From: HLUCCA09 sp039822045
GTDB taxonomy: Bacteria > Pseudomonadota > Alphaproteobacteria > Rhodobacterales > Rhodobacteraceae
Assembly: GCA_039822045.1 (NCBI GenBank)
Contig: JBCBMY010000003.1
Coordinates: forward strand, 186,001-250,000
Direction of reading: 5' to 3'
DNA: 64,000 nt
Part shown: in pieces, positions 9,208 to 17,520 of the stretch
Layout of the letters: each line of letters opens with the position of its first letter
Position numbering within the stretch: the stretch's first letter is position 1
The notes under the pieces: generated by a model
What the model was told of the DNA's origin: nothing
Database searches by the model: none
The model's input: the letters and a program-made list of their open reading frames with translations, nothing else
Position numbers and translations under genes: made by a program

Positions 9208-10158
9208 ATGGGCAACGCGATCGAGATCGAGGGCCTGACCAAGACCTATGCCGCTCAGAAGGGCGTGCCCGAGAAGATCGCGCTGAACGGCATAAACCTG
9301 ACCATCCGTGCGGGTGCGATCTTTGGGCTTCTTGGGCCGAACGGGGCCGGCAAGTCGACCCTGATCAATATCCTTGCCGGGCTGGTGAACAAGACGTCCG
9401 GTCGCGTGTCGATCTGGGGTTTCGATCAGGACGTCAACCCGCGCCAGAGCCGCGCTGCGATCGGCGTGATGCCGCAGGAGCTGAACCTCGATCCGTTCTT
9501 CACGCCGCGTGGATCGCTCGACATGCAGGCCGGGCTCTATGGCGTGCCTAAGGCAAAGCGGCGGACCGACGAGATCCTGTCGCTGATCGGGCTTGAGGAC
9601 AAAGCCGAGGCCTATGCCCGGTCGCTGTCGGGCGGGATGCGGCGGCGGCTGCTTTTGGGCAAGGCATTGGTGCACGCGCCGAACGTGCTGGTGTTGGACG
9701 AGCCGACGGCCGGCGTGGACATCGAACTCCGTCAAATGTTGTGGGACAATGTGCGGCGCCTGCATGACGAGCGCGGCATGACGATTATCCTGACGACCCA
9801 CTACCTCGAGGAAGCTGAGGAGATGTGCGACGAGATCGCCATTGTAAACCACGGCGATCTGATTGCGCAGGACACCACGCAGAACCTCTTGAGCACGCTC
9901 GACGCAAAGACCCTTGTCGTCACACCGACGCAAACGGCGCCCGGGCATATCGACCTGCCTGAGGGTGTGCGGCTCGAGCGGCGGGCCGGGGGGACGCTGG
10001 CCTTCAGCTATCGGCGGAGCGTGACGCCGGCGGAGGCGGTGCTCGATGCCGTGCGGGAGGCCGGGATCACCATTGCGGATGTGGCGACACAAGAGCCGGA
10101 TCTGGAGGACGTCTTCCTTGCGCTCACGTCGTCGGCGGCGCAGAGCCAGGCGGCCTGA
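9208..10158 (+). CDS. ABC transporter ATP-binding protein (YadG-like)
   Basis: 316 residues. Walker A GPNGAGKST near 45, Q-loop VMPQELNLDP, signature LSGGMRRRLLLGKAL, Walker B VLVLDEPTAGVDIE and H-loop ILTTHYLEEAEEM. The C-terminal 80 residues are the usual extension of drug/polysaccharide-export ATPases of this class. These ATPases normally pair with an ABC-2 membrane subunit, but none is adjacent. Instead the stop is followed immediately, with no gap, by an ATP-grasp gene. Confidence 0.93.
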   Translation: MGNAIEIEGLTKTYAAQKGVPEKIALNGINLTIRAGAIFGLLGPNGAGKSTLINILAGLVNKTSGRVSIWGFDQDVNPRQSRAAIGVMPQELNLDPFFTPRGSLDMQAGLYGVPKAKRRTDEILSLIGLEDKAEAYARSLSGGMRRRLLLGKALVHAPNVLVLDEPTAGVDIELRQMLWDNVRRLHDERGMTIILTTHYLEEAEEMCDEIAIVNHGDLIAQDTTQNLLSTLDAKTLVVTPTQTAPGHIDLPEGVRLERRAGGTLAFSYRRSVTPAEAVLDAVREAGITIADVATQEPDLEDVFLALTSSAAQSQAA

Positions 10159-11202
10159 ATGGAGCTTGTGCGGGTCGAGCCAGGCTCAGCCTGGCTCGCC
10201 GGGCGGCGGCCGTTCGTTCGATTGCTGGCCGAGGCGGCGGCCGGGCTTGGTGGGCAATTGGAGCTTGAGGCAGCGTACGGCCATGTTGGCCGCTACACGG
10301 CGCCCGATGGCACCGTTCGTCCGATTTTCGGCAATGCACTGGGGCTGAACCGCGAGGCTGCCGCGATGCTTGCCGCGGATAAGGACTACACCGCTCGGCT
10401 TCTCGCCGGTGCGGGGCTGCCGGCAGTTGAGGGGGTGTTGGTTTTCTCCCCGGCTTATGGAGCGCGGATGGCGCTGAAGAACGCCGCCGTCGCCCGGACC
10501 CTTGGCGGCGAGAAGCTGGCGCTGGAGGCGGCGGAGCGATTCGGGTTTCCGGTCGTTCTGAAGCCCAACACCGGATCCGAGGGGCGCGGGGTGCATGTGG
10601 CGCGTTCCAGAGAGGAGTTGCGCAATGACCTGGCATGCCTCTTCGGGTCCGACGAGCGGGTACGGGTGGAGCGCTTCGTGCCCGGAGCGGATACACGGGT
10701 GGTCGTGCTCGATGGCGAGGTGCGGCTGGCCTATCGCCGCATGCCGCTGGCCGTGACCGGCGACGGGGAACGCGACGTGCGCGCTTTGGCGGAGGCTGCG
10801 TTGTCGGTGCTGGCATCGGAGCATCGGGGATCGAAGGTGGCCGCTGACGATCCCCGTGTCGTGCGGAGGTTGGCGGCCGAGGGCTTGTCATTGAGTGCGG
10901 TACCGGAAGCGGGCCGGGTTCTCCAGCTGCTGGACGGGGCAAACCTGTCGACAGGCGGGCGCGTGGAGGATCTTGCGGAGTGTCTACCCGGGCCGATCGA
11001 GGCGATGGCTATACGGGCTGCAGAGGTTGTGGGTCTGAGGCTTGCGGGCGTCGACATCCTGGTGCGGGACCAGTCGGAAGGTGCGGGGGGCGCGGTGGTG
11101 CTTGAGGTCAATGCCGCGCCTGGGCTGGATTTCTATGCAAGTGTCGGGCCCGCGCAGTGGACACGGGCGCGCGCAGTGGTGACGGCGGCGCTTGCTGGAT
11201 GA
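10159..11202 (+). CDS. ATP-grasp ligase (cyanophycin synthetase/GshAB-like), substrate unknown
   Basis: 347 residues. ATP-grasp features: ADKDYTARLLAGAGLPA, nucleotide-binding VVLKPNTGSEGRGVHVA (about 135-150), VERFVPGADTRVVVLDGEV, YRRMPLAVTGDGERDV, LLDGANLSTGGRVEDL, and Mg-binding LEVNAAPGLDFY near the C-terminus. The pattern is closest to the ATP-grasp part of cyanophycin and glutathione-type synthetases, which join an amino acid to a carboxylate. No Mur-ligase half is present, so it is not a cyanophycin synthetase. Translation is probably coupled to the ABC ATPase (TGAATG). Confidence 0.8.
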   Translation: MELVRVEPGSAWLAGRRPFVRLLAEAAAGLGGQLELEAAYGHVGRYTAPDGTVRPIFGNALGLNREAAAMLAADKDYTARLLAGAGLPAVEGVLVFSPAYGARMALKNAAVARTLGGEKLALEAAERFGFPVVLKPNTGSEGRGVHVARSREELRNDLACLFGSDERVRVERFVPGADTRVVVLDGEVRLAYRRMPLAVTGDGERDVRALAEAALSVLASEHRGSKVAADDPRVVRRLAAEGLSLSAVPEAGRVLQLLDGANLSTGGRVEDLAECLPGPIEAMAIRAAEVVGLRLAGVDILVRDQSEGAGGAVVLEVNAAPGLDFYASVGPAQWTRARAVVTAALAG

Positions 11203-11204
11203 GG

Positions 11205-11263
11205 GCGCGGTCAGCCGCCCGGCCGCCCCGCCCACCCACCCGCGCCCGGGCGGCTGACCGCGC
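11205..11263. terminator. 18-bp hairpin with G-quadruplex-capable loop
   Basis: Perfect arms at 11205-11222 and 11246-11263 (outer bases GCGCGGTCAG, inner CCGCCCGG) enclose a 23-base loop. Read on the minus strand the loop contains GGGTGGGTGGGCGGGG (11241 down to 11226), a four-tract G-quadruplex motif with one-base loops. It lies between convergent stops at 11202 and 11285 and should end both transcripts; there is no T-tract. Confidence 0.75.
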
Positions 11264-11284
11264 CGGCTCAGGCTGCGCCCATGA

Positions 11285-11665
11285 TCATCCCGCGGGCAGG
11301 ATCCGGCCAAGACCGCGACCGCCGACCACATGGACGTGCATGTGCGGCACTTCCTGGATCGCGTCAGTGCCGGCATTCGAAATCAGCCGATAGCCCTTTT
11401 CGACGCCGTGCGGCACCACCTCGGTCATGCGGCAGACCTCGCCGACCGCACGGGAAAAATCGGCAATTTCGGCGTCGCTCGCCTCGGCGGCAAAGTGGTC
11501 GAAGTTCACATAGGCCCCTTTGGGGATCACCAGGACATGCACCGGCGCCTGGGGGCGGATGTCCTCGAAGGCGAGGCTGTGCTCGGTTTCAAGAACGGTC
11601 TTGTTGGGGATCTCGCCGCGCAGGATTTTGGCGAAGATGTTCTCGCTGTCATAGGCATAAGCCAT
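11285..11665 (-). CDS. HIT family (histidine triad) protein
   Basis: 126 residues, a purine nucleotide phosphoramidase-type protein of the HINT branch. Triad motif HMHVHVVGGRGLGR near residues 108-116, N-terminal NIFAKILRGEIPNKTVLETE and RPQAPVHVLVIPK are standard. Complete and normal length. Its 3' end runs into the 11205-11263 hairpin. Confidence 0.95.
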   Translation of the reverse strand: MAYAYDSENIFAKILRGEIPNKTVLETEHSLAFEDIRPQAPVHVLVIPKGAYVNFDHFAAEASDAEIADFSRAVGEVCRMTEVVPHGVEKGYRLISNAGTDAIQEVPHMHVHVVGGRGLGRILPAG

Positions 11666-11699
11666 GCGACCTGCTCCTTCTGGTGGTCACCTGCGGGTG

Positions 11700-13274
11700 T
11701 TAGCCGGCGAAAAGATCAGCCGGCATGAGCGCCCCCGCTTCGTCGGCAGGTATACCGAGGAACCGCGCGAGGGACAGTGCGTTTTCCTCGTCGCTGGCGC
11801 GCTCGCGGATGCGGTGGAATTGGGCGAGTGCAGCGTCTTGAAGCGCCTCGCTTTCCTGCCGGATGTCGGCGCGGATCGTCGGGACGAGCCGCGCCATGAG
11901 ATCGGGTGGTGTGCCGTCGCCCGCTAGGCCGAGGCGCCGGGCGTGTCCGGCGAGATAGGTATCGTCCATCTCGCAGTCGATCTCAAGAACGCGGGTTTCG
12001 GCCGGGGCGCCCTCGAAGTCTAGGATCATGTCACGCCGCGAGGGATCGAGGCACAGGAGGAGCCGGTCCGCCTGGTGGTGCTGAAACAGGAGGCTCACCA
12101 CCATACGCCGATGCCTGTGACGCTTGGAGAGCGACCCGCCGATGCCGCCCAGATCGGGCAGGTCGGAGCGATCTTCGTCGAACACATAGTCGACCGCGGG
12201 CAGAAGGCCGGCCCCACGAATCGCCTCGGTTAGCCGTTTGGCCACGTGCCACTTCTTGCAGGCAACGATGAGGAGGGTGCGGTCGCGCGGCAGGGCGGCC
12301 TCGGCCTCCCAAAAGCGTGGGGCGAACCTTCGTCCCTCGCGCCCGCAGCTGGCCAGGAAACGGTGGAGCCGTTCACCGCCACCTGTGACCTCGAACTGAA
12401 CACCGGTCTGAGTGTAGAGCAGTTCCAAGCGCGCTTTGAGATCCAACGCGTCAGGACTGATCTTGCGGGCAAAGAGCGCGTCTTGTGCCAGCAGCATGTC
12501 ATAGTGGTCGTTATAGAACGTCGCCGGCATGCCGTAGTCGGTGAACAAGAGAAAGGTAAGGGTGCGATTGCGGATTTCGTCAACCGGCACGAGATGGCGG
12601 ACGAGCGTCTGAATGAACGTTTCGTCCGGAATCCATGTGGTTGAGAAGAAGCGCAGGACATCGGGGTTGTTGCGGCACCAATCGAGGATGCGCGCAGCCG
12701 TATCTCGTCTGATGCACCACCATTGGCTTCCGATGTGGATCCGCAAGCCGCTGGGCAGCTTTCGGGAAAGGCCGAGCACCTGTTGCGCCTCGAGGCTCCG
12801 ATAGAAGAGCCACTTTCGCTTTCGCTCATTGAACCAGTGCCGGTAGACGAGACGCTCTTCGCGCAGGCCCGTTTTGATCCAGTCGCTTTCGAAAAAGTCG
12901 TGGCTCTCGATGAAGTCGGCGTCGTTCCGGTCGAGAAAAGCATGGGCATACTCGGCGGGTTTGATCGCCATGCAATCGCCTGAGAGCATGTAGAAGTGCG
13001 TGGCCTCGGGGAACGCATCGACCGCGGCACGGACGGTGTCGAGGGTGGCGGCGACGAGGCTCCATTCGCCCCAGCCGCATTTGTGACGACGGGGTGCGAA
13101 CGTCACACCAGGTGTTCCGGCGAGTGCGGCCTGGATTCGTGAGAAGCTGGCGGCAGGTGCGTTGGCGTCGTAGTGCAGGGCAACGTAATCCCCCGCTGCA
13201 ATCAGCCCGCGCGCCTGGGCGATCACGGCGTCCGGGTCCTTGTGGCACAGCAGGATGAAGGCAATCCGGGGCAT
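11700..13274 (-). CDS. family-14-like glycosyltransferase with DUF5928-type C-terminal region
   Basis: 524 residues. The N-terminal half resembles core-2/I-branching beta-1,6-N-acetylglucosaminyltransferases (GT14): IAFILLCHKDPDAV at the start, CGWGEWSLVAATLDTVRAA, FYMLSGDCMAIKP near 95, SQWWCIRRDTAARILDW and IPDETFIQTLV. The C-terminal half (about 270-524) is the extension found in Rhodobacterales homologues (DUF5928). It probably adds a sugar to a surface polysaccharide. It faces away from a sulfotransferase gene across a 136-base shared promoter region. Confidence 0.85.
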   Translation of the reverse strand: MPRIAFILLCHKDPDAVIAQARGLIAAGDYVALHYDANAPAASFSRIQAALAGTPGVTFAPRRHKCGWGEWSLVAATLDTVRAAVDAFPEATHFYMLSGDCMAIKPAEYAHAFLDRNDADFIESHDFFESDWIKTGLREERLVYRHWFNERKRKWLFYRSLEAQQVLGLSRKLPSGLRIHIGSQWWCIRRDTAARILDWCRNNPDVLRFFSTTWIPDETFIQTLVRHLVPVDEIRNRTLTFLLFTDYGMPATFYNDHYDMLLAQDALFARKISPDALDLKARLELLYTQTGVQFEVTGGGERLHRFLASCGREGRRFAPRFWEAEAALPRDRTLLIVACKKWHVAKRLTEAIRGAGLLPAVDYVFDEDRSDLPDLGGIGGSLSKRHRHRRMVVSLLFQHHQADRLLLCLDPSRRDMILDFEGAPAETRVLEIDCEMDDTYLAGHARRLGLAGDGTPPDLMARLVPTIRADIRQESEALQDAALAQFHRIRERASDEENALSLARFLGIPADEAGALMPADLFAG

Positions 13275-13410
13275 TAGCTATGGTTGTTTCGGGACCCTTC
13301 CCCTTTTGCCCAAGCGCAGCGGCTTCGCAATTGAATGTGCATGATTTCTTTGCTCTTTGGTGCCACTAGCCTGCAATCGGGCCATAAGGGCACAGGAAGG
13401 ACCGGACGGA

Positions 13411-14229
13411 ATGGGGTTTCCCGGCATCTGGATGACCGAGAGTGAGAGTATGGTGTACCGGGTCGTTCCCAAATGCGCCTGCTCCACAATCGGCCAGATC
13501 ATGTTCTATTCCGATCACGGCCGGTTCTTCGACGGGGACATCCACGATTCCACCTCGGGCCTTCACAAGTGGGGCCAGGAGGGCAGCCGGGATTTGATCC
13601 TGCGGAACGTCCGGGCGCATCGGTCGTACACGTTCACGTGCGTACGTAATCCGTTCACGCGGATCCTATCGTCGTTCTTTGACAAGATCTGCGGGATACA
13701 GCGGAATGGGCGACGCTATCGCGGCAACCTGGTGCCCCTCCTGATCCAGAAATACGGGATCGAGGTCGGCTCGCCGGAGGATGGCTTTGAGTTCGACCAG
13801 ATACGAAGCTTTCGCCGTTTCCTCCTTTTTGCCCGGGATACGATCCGGTTTCACAAGCCGATGGACCCGGACATCCACTGGTCGTCGATGGCGTCGCATG
13901 TGTCGACCTTCGTCGTGAATGGCGGCCGATATGACCGGATCTTTTGGGTCGAGGAGTTCAATGACGGCATGCAGGACGTGCTCGATCACGTCACGCTGCC
14001 CAACGCGGTAGCGCTGTCGGAGATCCCGCGCTTCAACGAAAGTGAGGGCCACGGACCCAAGCGCGCCCATCCGGTCGAGGCCTACTTCGACGATCTCGCG
14101 ATGCATCTGATGTGGGAGATCTATCACCTCGACTTCCAGCTCTTCCGCTATGATTTCGACAATCCGGCCAGCAAGATGCCGGTCGGCGAGATCGACCTGA
14201 ACGAAGTGCATTCGCGGCTCGGAGACTAG
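13411..14229 (+). CDS. PAPS-dependent carbohydrate sulfotransferase family protein
   Basis: 272 residues. A 5'-phosphosulfate-binding loop is seen in VVPKCACSTIGQIMF near residue 20, and a 3'-phosphate motif in CVRNPFTRILSSFFDK near 90, the layout of sulfotransferase family 2. The ATG at 13411 has AGGAAGG upstream and fits the family start; a longer frame from 13357 is less likely. The acceptor is unknown; the adjacent divergent glycosyltransferase points to a surface glycan. PAPS could come from the Sat/CysC enzyme at 59.6-61.3 kb. Confidence 0.82.
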   Translation: MGFPGIWMTESESMVYRVVPKCACSTIGQIMFYSDHGRFFDGDIHDSTSGLHKWGQEGSRDLILRNVRAHRSYTFTCVRNPFTRILSSFFDKICGIQRNGRRYRGNLVPLLIQKYGIEVGSPEDGFEFDQIRSFRRFLLFARDTIRFHKPMDPDIHWSSMASHVSTFVVNGGRYDRIFWVEEFNDGMQDVLDHVTLPNAVALSEIPRFNESEGHGPKRAHPVEAYFDDLAMHLMWEIYHLDFQLFRYDFDNPASKMPVGEIDLNEVHSRLGD

Positions 14230-14344
14230 GCGGGCCGGCCTTTGTGAAGGTTTTGTGATCCTGCACCGCAGTTGATCCAGATCCTGGCCTGTGCGCCTGT
14301 CATGAAGGAGTGTTTTGGCCATCTGCAGCCTGAGGGAGAGCGCG

Positions 14345-15157
14345 ATGCACGACACGAACATCCAGGGCACAGTGGTATGGCCGGCGGGACGAAACTCCGA
14401 GCCACTCATCGACGTCGACCGGCTGAGCTTCTGGTATGGCGAAACGCAGGCTCTCGACGACGTATCCTTTGAGCTCTACCCGCAGGAGATCCTGGCGTTC
14501 ATGGGCCCGTCCGGCTGTGGCAAGTCGACAGCCCTCAAGTGCCTGAACCGAATGCATGACGACACGCGCGGCGCACGTTTCGACGGGCGCATAACGATGG
14601 ACGGCAACGACATCCATGCCCGCGACGTCGACCCGCCCGCCCTGCGAAGGCGCTTTGGATGGGTGGCACAGAAGCCCAATCCGTTTGCACGGACGGTCTA
14701 TGAGAATGTGGCCTACGGCGCGCGACTGCATGGCATTGCCGGACCTGGAGACGAGATGGACGCCCATGTCGAGTCCTGCCTCCGCCGCGCCCATCTCTGG
14801 GACGAGGTGAAGGACGAGCTGCACACGATGGAGGGGCCATCGCTCTCTGGCGGGCAACAGCAGCGCCTTTGTGTGGCGCGGGCGTTGGGATATCGGCCTG
14901 ACGTGCTCCTGATGGACGAGCCAACCGGCTCGATCGACCCGCTTGCGACGGCGGGAATTGAGGAGCTGATGCTGGAGCTGCGCGAGGACCACGCGGTTGT
15001 CGTGATCACGCATTCGCTTATGCAGGCCAAGCGCGTGGCCGATCGGGTTGCGCATTTCCATCTCGGTCGCCTTGTGGAGATCGGGCCGACCGAACAGGTC
15101 TTTGGCCACCCGCGCCATCCCGAGACGAAACGGTTCTTGCAGGGTAAGTTTGGCTAG
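14345..15157 (+). CDS. PstB-like ABC transporter ATP-binding protein, orphan
   Basis: 270 residues. PstB hallmarks: MGPSGCGKSTALKCLNRMHD (Walker A and the PstB-specific segment after it), VAQKPNPFARTVYENVAYG, LSGGQQQRLCVARAL, LLMDEPTGSIDPLAT and VVVITHSLMQAKRVAD. The usual CSALDP after Walker B reads TGSIDP. No pstS, pstC, pstA or phoU is adjacent. An in-frame TTG at 14315 with AAGGAG four bases upstream would add ten residues; the ATG with GAGGGAGAG is about equally good. Confidence 0.85.
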   Translation: MHDTNIQGTVVWPAGRNSEPLIDVDRLSFWYGETQALDDVSFELYPQEILAFMGPSGCGKSTALKCLNRMHDDTRGARFDGRITMDGNDIHARDVDPPALRRRFGWVAQKPNPFARTVYENVAYGARLHGIAGPGDEMDAHVESCLRRAHLWDEVKDELHTMEGPSLSGGQQQRLCVARALGYRPDVLLMDEPTGSIDPLATAGIEELMLELREDHAVVVITHSLMQAKRVADRVAHFHLGRLVEIGPTEQVFGHPRHPETKRFLQGKFG

Positions 15158-15194
15158 GAGGCGTGCGGAGTAGGTCCGAGCGGTGAAGCCAAGC

Positions 15195-15563
15195 CTAGCC
15201 CGTCCAGCGCTTGGAGATGACTGTTCGGCCCGTTGCCGCTTCGTGGAGGCTGTCCATGTAAGAGTGCGACCGCATCATTCTGGGGTCCGGCGCCTCTGCC
15301 TTTTGCGGCAAGAGACTGTGGGCACGAGCGCAAATCCGACTGAGGCCATAGCAGCTGATCGCAATCCAGGAGACTTGGATCAGGGCGGCGGGAAGGTTGA
15401 AGTTGCTCTGCAGGTCGATCAGCACGCACGACGCCGCCACGATATTCAGCGTCGCATACCAGGCGCTGTCACCGCGGAGATATCCCGCATTGAGCGCCCA
15501 GTAGGACCCGAGGTAGATGCCCACTCCCACGAGCCCAATAATGGCTGACAGGTCATCGACCAT
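15195..15563 (-). CDS. CBU_0592-like small membrane protein
   Basis: 122 residues beginning MVDDLSAIIGLVGVGIYLGS. Three predicted membrane helices occur in the first 80 residues (GLVGVGIYLGSYWAL, YATLNIVAASCVLIDL, AALIQVSWIAISCYGL), followed by a soluble 40-residue tail. This is the architecture of the CBU_0592 domain, which has no known function. The upstream in-frame residues are rich in Arg/Cys and look non-coding. Confidence 0.65.
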   Translation of the reverse strand: MVDDLSAIIGLVGVGIYLGSYWALNAGYLRGDSAWYATLNIVAASCVLIDLQSNFNLPAALIQVSWIAISCYGLSRICARAHSLLPQKAEAPDPRMMRSHSYMDSLHEAATGRTVISKRWTG

Positions 15564-15695
15564 GGATACGCTGTTCCCGTGCTTTGCCCTACGCCTGAGC
15601 CTATACGACCATGGCCAGCAGGGCGATGCGGCAGCTTGGGATCCCGACCTTTCACACCACAATTCACGGATTGAGCGGCGCGCGGCGTGGGTCGG

Positions 15696-15941
15696 CTAGG
15701 TTTTGGCGTCGTCGCTTACACGTAGGACGACCCGCATTTCGTAGCCTTCGGGCGTCTCCGACCAGGTTACGCCGGCTTCACCAAGCGCCCTTTGGAGCGC
15801 ACGCACCGTGCGATAGCCCGCCCCCGCCCCGCTCTCAAGCCGCTTTAGCGTTTGGACGTGAAGGCCCGCACGTGCAGCCAGTTCTTTCTGCTTGAGGCCC
15901 GCGGCTTTGCGGCCTCGCGCGATTACTTCACCGATTTCCAT
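15696..15941 (-). CDS. XRE-type helix-turn-helix regulator
   Basis: 81 residues. A Cro/C1-type HTH spans about residues 4-60: IGEVIARGRKAAGLKQKELA, then ARAGLHVQTLKRLESG, with an AGYRTVRALQRALGEAGV helix. It is a stand-alone DNA-binding domain with no sensor. It is divergent from the nuclease-fold gene at 16062; inverted repeats between them (15951-16022) are candidate operators. Confidence 0.85.
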   Translation of the reverse strand: MEIGEVIARGRKAAGLKQKELAARAGLHVQTLKRLESGAGAGYRTVRALQRALGEAGVTWSETPEGYEMRVVLRVSDDAKT

Positions 15942-15950
15942 GACTTGCCG

Positions 15951-16022
15951 CTTTAGGTCCCGTGAATTGGTCGTGCAACTCGTTAATCATCCCTTGATAC
16001 CTAAAGTATAGCCTCATAGGCT
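15951..16022. promoter_or_regulatory. divergent promoter region with three inverted repeats
   Basis: Within this stretch: CTTTAGGT at 15951-15958 matched by ACCTAAAG at 15999-16006; ATAC-N5-GTAT at 15997-16009; and AGCCT-CAT-AGGCT at 16010-16022. They sit between the divergent HTH gene and the gene at 16062, so they are plausible sites for that regulator. The assignment is inferred from position. Confidence 0.45.
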
Positions 16023-16061
16023 CAGAATACAAATGTAACAGATTTGCGAAGGAGGCAGCGG

Positions 16062-16454
16062 ATGACCATTCTCGCATCGGGCTTTGCATTGCTTATCGCG
16101 GCGTTGCAGGGACAGGCGTATGTTGCCGACGGATCGACCCTAGTGATCCGCGGCACGGCAGTGCTTTTGTCGGGGATCGATGTGCCCGACCGACGTTCTC
16201 CGCAGGGAGAGGCGGCGCGTGCCGAGGTGCAGACCCTCGTGGCTGATCGGGTGGTGATGTGTCGGTCGAGCGGGGAACGCCGCGGCGCTTTGGTGCTGGC
16301 GACCTGTACGATCGACGGAGAGGATCTGGGTGCAATGCTTGTCGAGCGTGGCCTGGCCCTCGACTGCGCGCGCGACAGCGAGGGTCGCTATCGGTCGCTG
16401 GAGCCGCTGGGCTCGCGCGAGCGGCTGACGCAAAGCGCCCACTGCAACATGTAA
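16062..16454 (+). CDS. degenerate thermonuclease (SNase)-fold protein, probably inactive
   Basis: 130 residues; ATG with AAGGAGG upstream. A hydrophobic N-terminus (ILASGFALLIAALQG) suggests export or anchoring. The SNase core is recognisable in YVADGSTLVIRG, LLSGIDVPDRRSPQGEAARA and GEDLGAMLVERGLALD. Set against staphylococcal nuclease, DGDT reads DGST, the catalytic Arg before GID is Leu, PE is PD, and the Arg after YG is Ala (RRGALVL). Four of five catalytic positions are changed, so a binding role is more likely than cleavage. The alignment was made by eye. Confidence 0.65.
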   Translation: MTILASGFALLIAALQGQAYVADGSTLVIRGTAVLLSGIDVPDRRSPQGEAARAEVQTLVADRVVMCRSSGERRGALVLATCTIDGEDLGAMLVERGLALDCARDSEGRYRSLEPLGSRERLTQSAHCNM

Positions 16455-16527
16455 TGGGCGCGGCCCCTGCCAGAGGAGGGCCGCTAGATCAGCGCTCTAG
16501 ATGACGCGCCGCGCCGTCGATGGCCGG

Positions 16528-17520
16528 CTACAGCAGGCCGTGATCGGCGAAGATCGTGCGCATATCGGCTTCGGGGCGGGGGCCGACATGGCCAATGACT
16601 TCTGCGGCCGCCGCCACGCCCATACGCGCGCTGGTTTCGAGATCGCGCTCTGTGGCCAGCCCAAAAAGAAACCCTGCGGCGAACTGATCGCCCGCGCCGG
16701 TGGCATCTACGGGCGTGACCGGGACAACGGGCGCTTCCACTCGCCTCCCGTTCTCGATGGCGATCACAGGATCGCCCGACCGTGTGCACACGATCAGGCC
16801 GCAGGCGGCAGAGGCCATCTCAAGCGCTTCTTCAAGCGTTTCGGTTTGGTAGAGGGACTGCCACTCCGCGCCGTTGCCGATGACAAATCCCATCTCGTCG
16901 GCGATGAGGCGTCGGAAATCTTCCCGGTGGCGATCGACGCAGAACGGGTCTGACAATGCGATACCGGCCCGTCCTCCGGCTTCGTGACAGAGCCGGGCGG
17001 CGCGCAGGAACGCCTCTTTGCCCTTGTCCTTGTCGAAGAGATACCCTTCGAGAAACAGGATTTCGCAATCGCGCGCCACACTATCGGGCACGTCGCCGGG
17101 GCCGAGTTCGGCGGAGATGCCAAGGAAGGTATTCATCGACCGCTCGCCATCGGGAGAGACGAAGATCATCGACCGCGAGGTTGGAAGCTCACCCTCGGGC
17201 ACGGGGGCGTTGGGAAAATCCGTGCCCCCCTCGACCATGGTCTTGGCATAGAACCGGCCGAGCGCATCGTCGTGGACCCGGCCCATGAAGGCGGTTTTTA
17301 GCCCCAGATTGCCGAGCCCTGCGAGGGTGTTGGCAACCGAACCGCCGGGCACCTGGCGACGATCGTCCATTGCCGCATAGAGCACTTCGGCGCGCTGGCG
17401 CTCGATCAGCTGCATGATGCCCTTCTCGATCCCCATAATGTCGAGGAAGCTGTCGTCGGCATGCGACAAGACGTCGACGATGGCGTTGCCGATGCCGGCG
17501 ACCTGGTACGTTGCGCTCAT
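16528..17520 (-). CDS. PfkB-family carbohydrate/adenosine kinase
   Basis: 330 residues. PfkB motifs: VPGGSVANTLAGLGNLG (about 58-75) and the C-terminal PVDATGAGDQFAAGFLFGL with the catalytic Asp in the GAGD loop near 285. The start VAGIGNAIVDVLSHADDSFL matches alphaproteobacterial proteins annotated as adenosine kinase; the substrate is not proven. The ATG overlaps the nth stop (ATGA), so the two are co-translated. Confidence 0.88.
   Translation of the reverse strand: MSATYQVAGIGNAIVDVLSHADDSFLDIMGIEKGIMQLIERQRAEVLYAAMDDRRQVPGGSVANTLAGLGNLGLKTAFMGRVHDDALGRFYAKTMVEGGTDFPNAPVPEGELPTSRSMIFVSPDGERSMNTFLGISAELGPGDVPDSVARDCEILFLEGYLFDKDKGKEAFLRAARLCHEAGGRAGIALSDPFCVDRHREDFRRLIADEMGFVIGNGAEWQSLYQTETLEEALEMASAACGLIVCTRSGDPVIAIENGRRVEAPVVPVTPVDATGAGDQFAAGFLFGLATERDLETSARMGVAAAAEVIGHVGPRPEADMRTIFADHGLL

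Noticed and set aside
9100..10092. 330-residue antisense frame upstream of the zinc-finger gene
   Set aside because: Opposite to the ABC ATPase with Arg/His-rich composition; a by-product of high G+C third positions.
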